A stretch of DNA of 64,000 nucleotides. Source: Owenia fusiformis. Taxonomy: Eukaryota; Annelida; Polychaeta; Sabellida; Oweniidae. A program made the position numbers and the translations under genes. Below, in pieces: positions 34,939-45,704 of the stretch. A model generated the notes under the pieces. The model was not told the DNA's origin. It made no database searches and was given only the letters and a program-made list of their open reading frames with translations. Location: assembly GCA_903813345.2 (NCBI GenBank), contig CAIIXF020000012.1, forward strand, positions 19,785,520 to 19,849,519, in the 5' to 3' direction. Position 1 is the first letter of the stretch; each line of letters starts with the position of its first letter.

Positions 34939-35528
34939 TCATTACCCTGAGCCAACAAGAGAATTATATATACATGGCACAAAGATATTTTACACCTTGA
35001 TTGTTTCCCCTTAGAAAGGTCTACTACACTGTTCCTCATATAAATGGAATCATTTTACTTTTTTTAAGGTGGACAATAAAAACGTTTAAATTATAATGTT
35101 TTGAAAAGGTCGAAGAGAAAAAAAGTTGAACTCGAAATCGAAGTGATTTGTTGATAAAAATCTAGTTATTGCATTAACCAGTGAAAATGTACAGAATTTG
35201 TGTCATGCTAATCTTAAATGTACGAGGGGTATTTAAAATGTCGTTTCCTTTTGCTCTAATTTATTCATTTTTACAGAAACATTTATGAAACTTTCAGCAT
35301 ATGCTTTATATACATATATCTTTAGTATACATTAATATAATTACCTATATGAAAGTGAACTTTGGTTGCCATGGCAACAGCGAGACTTTGTTCCTTGGAG
35401 TACCTAAAAATTCAATGCGTGAAACATCCATTAAAAGAAAAAACTATGTTATTTGAAAATGACAATTATTTGTTCACAATATATTGCCATAGCAACAAGC
35501 TAGTGAATGAAAAATACAATTGTGTCAT
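34939..35528. other. Spacer with one isolated transposon-like end
   Basis: TACGAGGGGTATTTAAAATG near 35222 resembles a mariner-type terminus and TGGTTGCCATGGCAAC lies at 35365, but no opposite end was found. No gene seen. Confidence 0.35.
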
Positions 35529-35532
35529 TTAA

Positions 35533-36827
35533 CCAAGGTGTATAACCCAAACGCTCCTACATGCACGACGGAGCGTTACATTTACGCGGAAACGCTCCGG
35601 AGCGAAATAAAATGGCGGCTAATGAAGATTCTACTATGACCGTAAGTATTGTTTCTCTCGTTTCTCTTACATATCATATGTCATGGTGAAATATTATGTA
35701 CCATTCGATGAACAATACCGTGAGCAAAGATCTTATTTATTTAACTTCTGGTGGTAAACTGTTATTTGCTTGATCAAAGCTCCGTAGTGTAGATCGAACG
35801 AATCTGAAGATGACGATTTGACCACAAATTACGAATTAAACTAGTATTTCTATGAAAACGTTAATCTTTCTGTTTAAGAAGTAGATCACAAACTCGTATA
35901 TTCTCATTTCCTAAAATCCCAGTCCAAATCCATTACTTGTTCTCGAGAAATCGCTTGTTTTCCTCGAAACGCTCCGTCGATTTAGACCACAATTTTAGAA
36001 ACGCTCTTACCATTTTGTTTTGATCTCATTTTCAGATTATTAGAGAAGAGTTCCGAATCGAATCTATCTCTCAAAAACGTGTTGTACTTGTTAGGCAAAT
36101 TGAAACATCTGAACCTGGTGGTACTAAACGTGCAACTAGCTGATTAAAGTCTATACATTAGATGATGTCATGCCTACATATGTGCTAAATCATAAAACTA
36201 TAGAAAAAAACGAAAAGTTATATGTGAATTAATCTGTCTTCTATTGATCCCAAGGGGTATAATAGATCTTTTCTTTCTCTTCCTGAAAAGGAAAGGCAAG
36301 CTATATATTTCCTTAACTGATCTAGACTACCGGAGCGTTTCCAATTCACAGTGTTAACCAGATCGGAGCGTTTCTTGAATATGAGAATGTCATCATTTTT
36401 AAGACTGGATTTTCGGTCATCAAATCACTATTACGATAATGTATGGTGCGTCGAAGCATTGGAATTTGACTAAAATATACGTTGGTGCTCTAATCTTGGC
36501 TCAACTAATCACATGTATCGACAAAAGGGGTTTTGACCGGTAGAATGACAAATACGTTTTTGAATTTTGATATCTATACTGCTTCGTACAGCTCTTCCTA
36601 ATTGCTTCAAACGTCAACAGCCAGCCACGTACAACATGAATATCACACCCATCGAATGGTATACTCAAAATATGTAACTCATACCTCTTATTCCCATTAT
36701 TGGGGAAATTGTCAGACGGCTCGTCATTCCCGCCAGACAGTGTTCCTACTCCGGAGCGTTTCTTTGTCTAATTTCAGTAATGAAACGCTCCGTCGTGCAT
36801 GTAGGAGCGTTTGGGTTATACACCGTG
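35533..36827. mobile_element. TTAA-flanked element, 1295 bp, 41-bp perfect TIRs
   Basis: 35537-35577 and 36784-36824 are perfect 41-bp inverted repeats that include GGTGTATAACCCAAACGCTC and TGCACGACGGAGCGTT. Outside them short imperfect ends (CCAA / GTG) abut TTAA on both sides (35529-35532; 36828-36831), the target of piggyBac and Kolobok elements. The motif AAACGCTCC occurs about ten times, in both orientations, throughout the element. No transposase is present; the element instead holds a small spliced reading frame. Superfamily is inferred only from TTAA. Confidence 0.88.
35612..36143 (+). CDS. Two-exon 45-aa reading frame inside the TTAA element
   Basis: Exon 1 (35612-35641) starts AAAATGGCGGCT and reads MAANEDSTMT up to a strong donor (ACC/GTAAGT). 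The 394-bp intron ends CTCATTTTCAG. Exon 2 (36036-36143) continues in phase 0 with IIREEFRIESISQKRVVLVR and a basic, Gly/Thr-rich tail to TGA. The product would be 45 aa, acidic at the N-terminus and basic at the C-terminus. No family recognised. It could be a real microprotein or the 5' end of a longer captured gene. The clean splice pair, start context and open phase support a spliced transcript. Confidence 0.45.
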
Positions 36828-36835
36828 TTAACACT

Positions 36836-36912
36836 CCCTGGCAGTTTCGAACGAAGCGCATCGCGACCCAAGCATGTTCCTAAGATGACTTGGCCATCTT
36901 GAACAAGCCCTG
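36836..36912 (-). repeat. Single tRNA-like (Leu-type) module
   Basis: Inverse strand reads TTCAAGATGGCCAAGTCATC (A-box-like) and CGTTCGAAACTGCC (B-box-like). It is a more diverged member of the type-1 module and lies right beside the TTAA element. It is repeated at about 38678-38754 by the tandem duplication. Confidence 0.6.
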
Positions 36913-37060
36913 CTTGTTAAACAATGTATTCGGTATATTAATCATGTACACAATTGAAAAAGTAAAATATATCAAAATGAAAGTGATATCTCAATAAAAC
37001 TCATTAATCATGAGAATAAAAACACACAAAAATACAAATTTCGTGTAAAGTGTCATTTAG

Positions 37061-37440
37061 TACTCCCTGAACAGTTTCGAACCCAGCGTCTCGGGAACCT
37101 AAGCAAGTGCCTAATACCACTAGGCCATCTTGACCAAGCCCTTATTGTTAAAGAATCTATTCAATTTTTACATTTCCTAATAATCCTGTACAAAAATCAA
37201 AAAGTTATTCTATGCTAAAGGACCTGCCATGAATTGAACTCAGGACGATAACATTGTGATCGAGGAAGTTGCCACAAAGCTATCTTGAACAGACATATGT
37301 TACACAGAAATTTCTTGCATTTTGAAGTTTCATCGTAAAAATGTTACAAGAAAATAATTATAGATAGGGGACAGTAGGAATCGAACCCATGACATTGAGG
37401 GCTTTAAGCGATCAACATATCATTGCACCAACGGGCCAAT
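37061..37440 (-). repeat. tRNA-like triplet cluster, inverted, a
   Basis: Three modules on the minus strand. Type 1 (about 37061-37138) has GATGGCCTAGTGGTATTAGG and GGGTTCGAAACTG, resembling tRNA-Leu A and B boxes. Type 3 (37227-37296) has ATAGCTTTGTGGCAACTT and GAGTTCAATTCATGG. Type 2 (37371-37440) has GGCCCGTTGGTGCAATG and ATGGGTTCGATTCCTACTG. None folds as an intact tRNA by eye: the acceptor ends do not pair well. Read them as tRNA-derived pol III modules. Confidence 0.65.
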
Positions 37441-37740
37441 GATACATTGCTCAAAGATATTTTACATTTTGATATTTTCTCTAATAAAGGTCTATTACAC
37501 ACTTGCTCATATATATGGAATCAATATACTTTTTCAAAGAAGACAATTAAAACGTTAAAATATCACTGAGGTTTTGAACTCAACTTTTTCCTCTTTCACC
37601 TTTCGTAAATTTACCATATTTTAACGTTTTTGTTGTCTTCCTTGAAAAAGTGTATTGATTCCATATAAATGACCAAGTGTGTAATAGACCTTTATTAGAG
37701 AAAATATGATAATGTAAAATATCTTTGAGCAATGTATCAT

Positions 37741-38116
37741 TGGCCCGTTGGTGCAATGGTATGTAGATCGCTTAAAGTCCTCAATGTCATGGGTTCGATT
37801 CCTACTTTGTCCCCTATCTATAATTATTTTCTTGTAACATTTTTACGATGAAACTTCAAAATGCAAAACATTTATATGTCTCATATGTCTGTTCAAGATA
37901 GCTTTGTGGCAACTTACTCGCTCACAATGCTATCGTCCTGAGTTCAATTCATGGCAGGGCCTTTAGCATAGTGTATCTTTTTGATTTGTGTACAGGATTA
38001 TTAGGAAATGTAAAAATCGAATAGATTCTTTAACAATAAGGGCTAGGTCAAGATGGCCTACTGGTCTTAGGCACTTGCTAGGTTCCCGAGACTATGGGTT
38101 CGAAACTGTTCAGGGA
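37741..38116 (+). repeat. tRNA-like triplet cluster, forward, b
   Basis: Type 2 at about 37741-37812 (CCCGTTGGTGCAATGGTATG; GGGTTCGATTCCTAC). Type 3 at about 37894-37960 (TAGCTTTGTGGCAACTTACT; GAGTTCAATTCATGG). Type 1 at about 38045-38116 (GATGGCCTACTGGTCTTAGG; GGGTTCGAAACTG). Spacing is about 150 bp. Between types 2 and 3 lies TATCTATAATTATTTTCTTG in every cluster. Confidence 0.65.
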
Positions 38117-38902
38117 GTACTAAATAACACTTAACACGAAATTTATATTTTTATATTTTTTTCTCATGATTAATGAGTTCCATTTGGATATCACTTTCAT
38201 TTTGATATAAGTTGCTATTATATTTTACCAATTTTCATTGGTATAGTAGCTTAGATCCTTTCGAAATAGATGTGATGTGATAACATATAAATTCATTATT
38301 TTAGGCCACTTATTTGATATTTCGACAATTTCATCAAAATCAAGAAAAGTGAATTGAGAATAAGAAGGGAATTAATGACAAAAGAACAGCCCACATGAAT
38401 AGTGATAATCTAGGCTTTAATTGCTCGAATATTGGCCCTATCATAGTCACAAATGTTCAAGCTCGGGCAAAAATTTGTTGGAAATCACACCCATCGAATG
38501 GTATACTCGAAATATGTAACTCATACCTCTTATTCCCATTATTGGGGAAATTGTCAGACGGCTCGTCATTCCCGCCAAACAGTTTTCCTACTCCGGAGCG
38601 TTTCTTTGTCTAATTTCAGTAATGAAACGCTCCGTCGTGCATGTAGGAGCGTTTGGGTTATACACCGTGTTAACACTCCCTGGCAGTTTCGAACGAAGCG
38701 CATCGCGACCCAAGCATGTTCCTAAGATGACTTGGCCATCTTGAACAAGCCCTGCTTGTTAAACAATGTATTCGGTATATTAATCATGTACACAATTGAA
38801 AAAGTAAAATATATCAAAATGAAAGTGATATCTCAATAAAACTCATTAATCATGAGAATAAAAACACACAAAAATACAAATTTCGTGTAAAGTGTCATTT
38901 AG

Positions 38903-39282
38903 TACTCCCTGAACAGTTTCGAACCCAGCGTCTCTGGAACCTAGCAAGTGCCTAATACCACTAGGCCATCTTGACCAAGCCCTTATTGTTAAAGAATCTA
39001 TTCAATTTTTACATTTCCTAATAATCCTGTACAAAAATCAAAAAGTTATTCTATGCTAAAGGACCTGCCATGAATTGAACTCAGGACGATAACATTGTGA
39101 TCGAGGAAGTTGCCACAAAGCTATCTTGAACAGACATATGTTACACAGAAATTTCTTGCATTTTGAAGTTTCATCGTAAAAATGTTACAAGAAAATAATT
39201 ATAGATAGGGGACAGTAGGAATCGAACCCATGACATTGAGGGCTTTAAGCGATCAACATATCATTGCACCAACGGGCCAATG
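38903..39282 (-). repeat. tRNA-like triplet cluster, inverted, c
   Basis: Tandem-duplicated copy of the cluster at 37061-37440, with modules type 1, 3, 2 in the same places and a 2-bp change in the type-1 module (TCTCTGGAACCTAGC). Confidence 0.65.
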
Positions 39283-39582
39283 ATACATTGCTCAAAGATA
39301 TTTTACATTTTGATATTTTCTCTAATAAAGGTCTATTACACACTTGCTCATATATATGGAATCAATATACTTTTTCAAAGAAGACAATTAAAACGTTAAA
39401 ATATCACTGAGGTTTTGAACTCAACTTTTTCCTCTTTCACCTTTCGTAAATTTACCATATTTTAACGTTTTTGTTGTCTTCCTTGAAAAAGTGTATTGAT
39501 TCCATATAAATGACCAAGTGTGTAATAGACCTTTATTAGAGAAAATATGATAATGTAAAATATCTTTGAGCAATGTATCATT

Positions 39583-39957
39583 GGCCCATTGGTGCAATGG
39601 TATGTAGATCGCTTAAAGTCCTCAATGTCATGGGTTCGATTCCTACTTTGTCCCCTATCTATAATTATTTTCTTGTAACATTTTTACGATGAAACTTCAA
39701 AATGCAAAACATTTATATGTCTCATATGTCTGTTCAAGATAGCTTTGTGGCAACTTACTCGCTCACAATGCTATCGTCCTGAGTTCAATTCATGGCAGGG
39801 CCTTTAGCATAGTATATCTTTTTGATTTGTGTACAGGATTATTAGGAAATGTAAAAATCGAATAGATTCTTTAACAATAAGGGCTAGGCCAAGATGGCCT
39901 ACTGGTCTTAGGCACTTGCTAGGTTCCCGAGACTATGGGTTCGAAACTGTTCAGGGA
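39583..39957 (+). repeat. tRNA-like triplet cluster, forward, d
   Basis: Tandem-duplicated copy of the cluster at 37741-38116 with single-base differences (GGCCCATTGG for GGCCCGTTGG; GGGCTAGGCCAAGATGG for GGGCTAGGTCAAGATGG). Confidence 0.65.
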
Positions 39958-40766
39958 GTACTAAATAACACTTAACACGAAATTTATATTTTTATATTTT
40001 TTTCTCATGATTAATGAGTTCCATTTGGATATCACTTTCATTTTGATATAAGTTGCTATTATATTTTACCAATTTTCATTGGTATAGTAGCTTAGATCAT
40101 TTCGAAATAGATGTGATGTGATAACATATAAATTCATTATTTTAGGCCACTTATTTGATATTTCGACAATTTCATCAAAATCAAGAAAAGTGAATTGAGA
40201 ATTAGAAGGGAATTAATGACAAAAGAACAGCCCACATGAATAGTGATAATTTAGGCTTTAATTGCTCGAATATTGGCCCTATCATAGTCATAAATGTTCA
40301 AGCTCGGGCAAAAATTCGTTGGAAATCAGGCGTTTATTTTGCACAAAACGCAAATTATACTACATATATGATAGACAAAAAGGAAATTCAGTACCTTTTC
40401 AATGGTTTTTACACTCATACAACTTGTATTCCACCAACCATATATCACTGAGATTTAGAAAGGAATTTACGACGATTAAAAAGCAATCTACGTGATGAAT
40501 GACAATTTAGGCCTTAATTGCTCGAATATTGGCCCTATCATAGTCCTTATTGTTCAACCTGGAGCCAAACAAGTTGTTTTCCACCAACCACCAGTGAAAT
40601 TTTGAACTCAACTTTTTCCTCTTTCACCTTTCGTAAATTTACAATATTTTAACGTTTTTATTGTCTTCCTTGAAAAAGTATATTGATTCCATATAAATGA
40701 GCAAGTGTGTAATAGACCTTTATTAGAGAAAATATCAAAATGTAAAATATCTTTGCGCAATGTATC

Positions 40767-41140
40767 ATTGGCCCGTTGGTGCAATGGTATGTTGATCGCT
40801 TAAAGCCCTAAAAGTCATGGGTTCGAATCCTACTGTCCCCTATCTATAATTATTTTCTTGTAACATTTTTACGATGAAACTTCAAAATGCAAGACATTTC
40901 TGTGTCTCATATGTCTGTTCAAGATAGCTTTGTGGCAACTTACTCGCTCACAATGCTATCGTCCTGAGTTCAATTCATGACAGGCCCTTTAGCAAAGTAT
41001 ATCTTTTTGATTTGTGTACAGGATTATTAGGAAGTGTAAAAATCGAATAGATTCTTTAAGAATAAGGGCTAGGTCAAGATGGCCTACTGGTCTTAGGCAC
41101 TTGCTAGGTTCCCGAGACTATGGGTTCGAAACTGTTCGGG
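40767..41140 (+). repeat. tRNA-like triplet cluster, forward, e
   Basis: The same module order 2-3-1, but without an inverted partner. The type-2 B-box reads GGGTTCGAATCC, the canonical tRNA B-box form, in this copy. Flanked by GCAAATTATACTA / CACTCATACAACTTG sequence that also precedes clusters f and g. Confidence 0.65.
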
Positions 41141-41836
41141 AGTACTACATAACACTTAACACGAAATTTATATTTTTATATTTTTTTCTCATGATTAATG
41201 AGTTCCGTTTGGATATCACTCTCATTTTGATATAAGTTGCTATTATATTTTACCAATTTTCATTGGTATAGTAGCTTAGATCATTTCGAAATAGATGTGA
41301 TGTGATAACATATAAATTCATTATTTTAGGCCACTAATTTGATTTTTCGACAATTTCATCAAAATCAAGAAAAGTGAAATGAGAATTAGAAGGGAATTAA
41401 TGACAGAAGAACAGCCCACATGAATAGTGATAATCTAGGCTTTAATTGCTCGAATATTTGCCCTATCATAGTCATAAATGTTCAAGCTCGGGCAAAAATT
41501 TGTTGGAAATCAGGCGTTTATTTTGCACAAAACGCAAATTATACTAGTATACAATGATAGACAAAATGGAAATTCAGTACATTTTCAATGGTTTTTACAC
41601 TCATACAACTTGTTTTCCACCAACCATATATCACTGAGATTTAGAAAGGAAAGGAACCACCACTGAAATTTTGAACTCAACTTTTTCCTCTTTCACCTTT
41701 CGTAAATTTACAATATTTTAACGTTTTTATTGTCTTCCTTGAAAAAGTATATTGATTCCATATAAATGAGCAAGTGTGTAATAGACCTTAATTAGAGAAA
41801 ATATCAAAATGTAAAATATCTTCGCGGAATGTATCA

Positions 41837-42204
41837 TTGGCCCGTTGGTGCATTGGTATGTTGATCGCTTAAAGCCCTCAATGCCATGGGTTCGATTCCT
41901 ACTGTCCCCTATCTATAATTATTTTCTTGTAACATTTTTACGATGAAACTTCAAAATGCAAGAAATTTCTTTATCTCATATGTATGTTCAAGATGGCTTT
42001 GTGGCAACTTACTCGCTCACAATGCTATCGTCCTGAGTTCAATTCATGGCCAGCCCTTTAGCATAGTATATATTTTTGATTTGTGTACAGGATTATTAGG
42101 AAATGTAAAAATAGAATAGATTCTTTAACAATAAGGCCTTGGTCAAGATGGCCTACTGGTCTTAGGCACTTGCTAGGTTCCCGAGACTATGGGTTCGAAA
42201 CTGT
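41837..42204 (+). repeat. tRNA-like triplet cluster, forward, f
   Basis: Module order 2-3-1 with further drift (GGTGCATTGGTATG, ATGCCATGGGTTCGATTCC). It is followed by the same ATGATTAATGAGTTTC and GCTATTATATTTTAC tail and then by the hAT-like insertion. Confidence 0.65.
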
Positions 42205-42503
42205 TCAGGGAGTAATAAATAACGCTTTACACGAAATTTGTATTTTTATATTTTTATTCTCATGATTAATGAGTTTCATTTGGATATCACTTTCATTTTG
42301 ATATAAGTTGCTATTATATTTTACTTTATTTTCGAATTCCGCAAATTTTCGTTGGTATAATAGCTTAGATCATTGCGAAATAGATGTGATGTGATAACAT
42401 GTAAATTCATTATTGTTGGCCACTTATTTGATATTTCGACAATTTCATCAAAATCAAGAAAAGTGAATTGAGAACTAGAAGGGAATTAATGACAAAGAAC
42501 AGC

Positions 42504-43793
42504 CAGGCCCGTAGCCAGGGGGGGGGGCTCTGGGGGCTCGTACGAGCCTCCCCCTGATATCTCTTGAAAAATGTGGACCTACCTTTTTTGCTTCCTTGAA
42601 GAAAAACTTGCTCTTTCCCACATTCACTGGGCAAATAAGATTATAAAACTGGCATTACTGTGCGTTGTTTTTCGAATTTGGGCATTATTTTTCAAAATTT
42701 GGCCCAATTTTTTTCGCGGACTGTGCCCCTTTCCCTCTGTTTTTTAGGATCATCGTTGTGTTTTGTTAAAGATAGCCTTGTGACGCTTTCAGGGAGTGGG
42801 GGGAGCATGGGTCCGCCGCCCAATGATGGGCCCGGAAAAAAATGTTGGCTCAAAAATATTGAGGGCCTCTTAAATGGGCCTTTTTGCATTACTTGACCTT
42901 TTTGGGCGTTATTTTTTCAATTTCAGGCCAACATTTAAAAACGTGCTATATATTTTCAAAACTTTGGCCCCAATTTTTGTTTAAGGGCCCTAAAAGATTT
43001 TGCGCGCGGCCCTAGGATGGGCCTAGAAAAAAAATATTGTAAGGCCTCTTTAGTTGGCCTTTACTTGACCTTTTTACTTGACCTTTTTGCGCCTTATTTC
43101 TTTAAAATTTAGGCTAAATTTTCAAAAAAATGGGCCAACGATCTTCAAAATTTAGGCCCAAATTTTGGTTCTAAGGCCCTTAAAGATTTTCCGCGCGGCC
43201 ATAGGATGGGCCTAGAAAAATTTTAGGCCAAAAATATTATAGGACCCCTTTAGTTGGCCTTTACATGACCTCTTTGGGCCTTATTTTTTTTCAATTTTAG
43301 GCCAAATTTTCAAAAAATGGGGCCCAGAAAAAAATTTGGCCCATTAATATTGTAGGGCCTCTATAGTGGGCCTTTTTGGGCATTACATGACTTGTTTTTT
43401 TTTAAATTTTGGGTCAAATTTCGAAGAACGGGCCATAAATTTTCAGAATTCTGGCCCAAATTTTGGTTTTAGGGTTCTAAAATATTTTCTGCGCTGCCCT
43501 AGGATGGGCCCAGAAAAAAATGTTGGCCCAAAATATTGTAGGGCCTCTTAAGTGGGTCTTTTTGGGCATTACTTGACCTTTTTGGGCCTTCTTTTTTCAA
43601 TATTAGGCCAAAGTTTCAAAAAACCGTGCCATAGATTTTCTGAATTTTGGCCTAAATTTTGATTTTAGGGCCCTAAAAAGATTTTCCGTGCAAGAGCGGA
43701 TATTTTTTCCTGATACTTTTTTGGGGGGAGGGGGGGGGGTTCGAGCCCCCCCCCCCCCCCCCCCCCACTTACACAAAGCTGGCTACGGGCATG
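42504..43793. mobile_element. hAT-like element, 1290 bp, with GGGCC-rich repeats
   Basis: The ends CAGGCCCGTAGCCAGGGG (42504) and CTGGCTACGGGCATG (to 43793) are inverted repeats that recall hAT ends of the type CAGGGGCGTAGCCAG. Target words AACAGC and ACAGC flank it; other copies of the host repeat read GAACAGCCCACATGAATAG without the insert. The interior has four to five ~190-bp units (GATGGGCC(C/T)AGAAAAAAAT, TTGGCC, GTAGGGCCTCTT, TTGGGCATTACTTGACC) and ends in long G and C runs. No transposase frame. Confidence 0.8.
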
Positions 43794-44227
43794 ACAGCCC
43801 ACATGAATAGTGATAATTTAGGCTTTAATTGCTCGAATATTGGCCCTATCATAGTCATAAATGTTCAAGCTCGGGCAAAAATTCGTTGGAAATCAGGCGT
43901 TTATTTTGCACAAAACGCAAATTATACTAGATTTATAGTATATATATGATAGACAAAATGGAAATACAGTACATTTTCAATGGTTTTTGCACTCATACAA
44001 CTTGTTTTCCACCAACCATATATCACTGAGATTTAGAAAGGAAAGGAACCACCACTGAAATTTTGAACTCAACTTTTTCCTCTTTCACCTTTCGTAAATT
44101 TACCATATTTTAACGTTTTTGTTGTCTTACTTGAAAAAGTATATTGATTCCATATAAATGAGCAAGTGTGTAATAGACCTTTATTAGAGAAATATCAAAA
44201 TGTAAAATATCTTCGCGCAATGTATCA

Positions 44228-44604
44228 TTGACCCGTTGGTGCAATGTTATGTTGATCGCTTAAGGCCCTCAATGTCATGGGTTCGATTCCTACTTTGTCC
44301 CCTATCTATAATTATTTTCTTGTAACATTTTTACGATGAAACTTCAAATTGCAAGAAATTTCTGTGTCTCATATGTCTGTTCAAGATAGCTTTGTGGCAA
44401 CTTACTCGCACACAATGCCATTGTCCTGCGTTCAATTCATGGCAGGCCCTTTAGCATAGTATATCTTTTTGATTTGTGTACAGGATTATTAGGAAATGTA
44501 AAAATCGAATAGATTCTTTAACAATCGGGCTAGGTCAAGATGGCCTACTGGTCTTAGGCACTTGCTAGGTTCCCGAGACGATGGGTTCGAAACTGTTCAG
44601 GGAG
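44228..44604 (+). repeat. tRNA-like triplet cluster, forward, g
   Basis: The last and most 3' 2-3-1 cluster, after the hAT-like insert. Type 1 reads GATGGCCTACTGGTCTTAGG and GGGTTCGAAACTG unchanged, so this module is the best preserved of the three. Similarity to the other copies ends near 44940. Confidence 0.65.
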
Positions 44605-44944
44605 TACTAAATGACACTTTACACGAAATTTGTATTTTTATATTTTTATTCTAATGATTGATGAGTTTCATTTGGATATCACTTTCATTTTTATATGAGT
44701 TGCTATATTATATTTTACTTTATTGTCGAATTCTGCAAATTTTCGTTTGTATACTATAGTAGCTTAGATCATTGTGAAATAGATGTGATGTGATAACATG
44801 TAAATTCATTATTTTAGGCCACTTATTTGATATTTCGACAATTTCATCAAAATCAAGAAAAGTGAATTGAGAACTATAAGGGAATCAATGACAAAAGAAT
44901 AGTGATAATTTAGGCTTTAATTGCTCGAATATTGGTCCTGATGA

Positions 44945-45704
44945 AGTTTTTCTTCACTAGTTAGGTATTTGACAAGCCTTCCTTTCAAAATTGACGTGAA
45001 AAGTTTACCAAAACAACTTGTTAGGGTAATGCCTCTAAAAATATTGGTATCTTTTTTACTTTCTTTTTTTATGAATTAGAACAATGATACCTTTACTCCA
45101 TATGTTTAGGAAATAACAATTGTTCAAACATGTATTCAGTATTTTAATACATGGGACCATATAATATTTACCATATTTTATCATCTCATTTACACATGTA
45201 GCAATAAATCGGGCCATCTACTTTTACCATTCTTCATAGAGTTTATATTTTCATGTATCTCTTTGTGGCTTATGTTATAATCAAGTTTATTAATAGAGCT
45301 ATTATCATTTTCTAACTTTGCTATCTGTGACATTAAATTGTTGTCATCCGTTGATGAATTCAGTTTTTCGAAATATAAACAGATGACTTAGTTTGATATA
45401 ATCCTTATGACGCTTGTTTTCCTCAGCAAATGACTACATGGTCATTCCTCTTTGTAGGGCAACAATCTCTACCACACGTACATTGTGTACCTTTCCAACC
45501 CAGTTGTACGTCGTGTACTAAGTTCTAACACATGTACTTAGTACATGAGACGTACTTATTTCAAAACATTTTAATTATTCAATGCAATTGCTCTGGGAGA
45601 CTTACTAGCTCCGGAGACTTCCCAAGAAATAATTCTAAATATGTTTTAAAAATAAAACAAACGGAGAGGAACAAATTTAGCAAGTATTTTCAGCACTATT
45701 AAAA
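44945..45704. other. AT-rich spacer, no gene seen
   Basis: No reading frame, repeat copy or splice pair recognised. A few TACGT and ACATGTACTTAGTACATG palindromic words occur near 45530. Confidence 0.5.

Larger units (their letters stand above)
36950..38215. repeat. Foldback (inverted arms ~620 bp), copy 1
   Basis: The left arm (CAAAATGAAAGTGATATC, CTCATTAATCATGAG, then tRNA-like modules in inverse order) is mirrored by the right arm (modules forward, CTCATGATTAATGAG, GATATCACTTTCATTTTG). The centre is near 37580, at AACTCAACTTTTTCC. Arms differ by scattered substitutions and small indels. No coding sequence. Confidence 0.85.
36640..40330 (+). repeat. 1.84-kb direct tandem duplication
   Basis: CACACCCATCGAATGGTATA occurs at 36645 and 38487, and AACAGCCCACATGAATAGTG near 38386 and 40228, both offset by about 1842 bp with few differences. 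The duplicated segment starts inside the right end of the TTAA element, so its right 41-bp TIR is repeated at about 38626-38666 without a left partner. Each copy includes a complete foldback of tRNA-like modules. Confidence 0.9.

Noticed and set aside
38045-38116. Functional tRNA-Leu gene
   Set aside because: A and B box-like words are present, but the acceptor and anticodon arms do not pair by eye and many near-identical copies exist. Called tRNA-like only.
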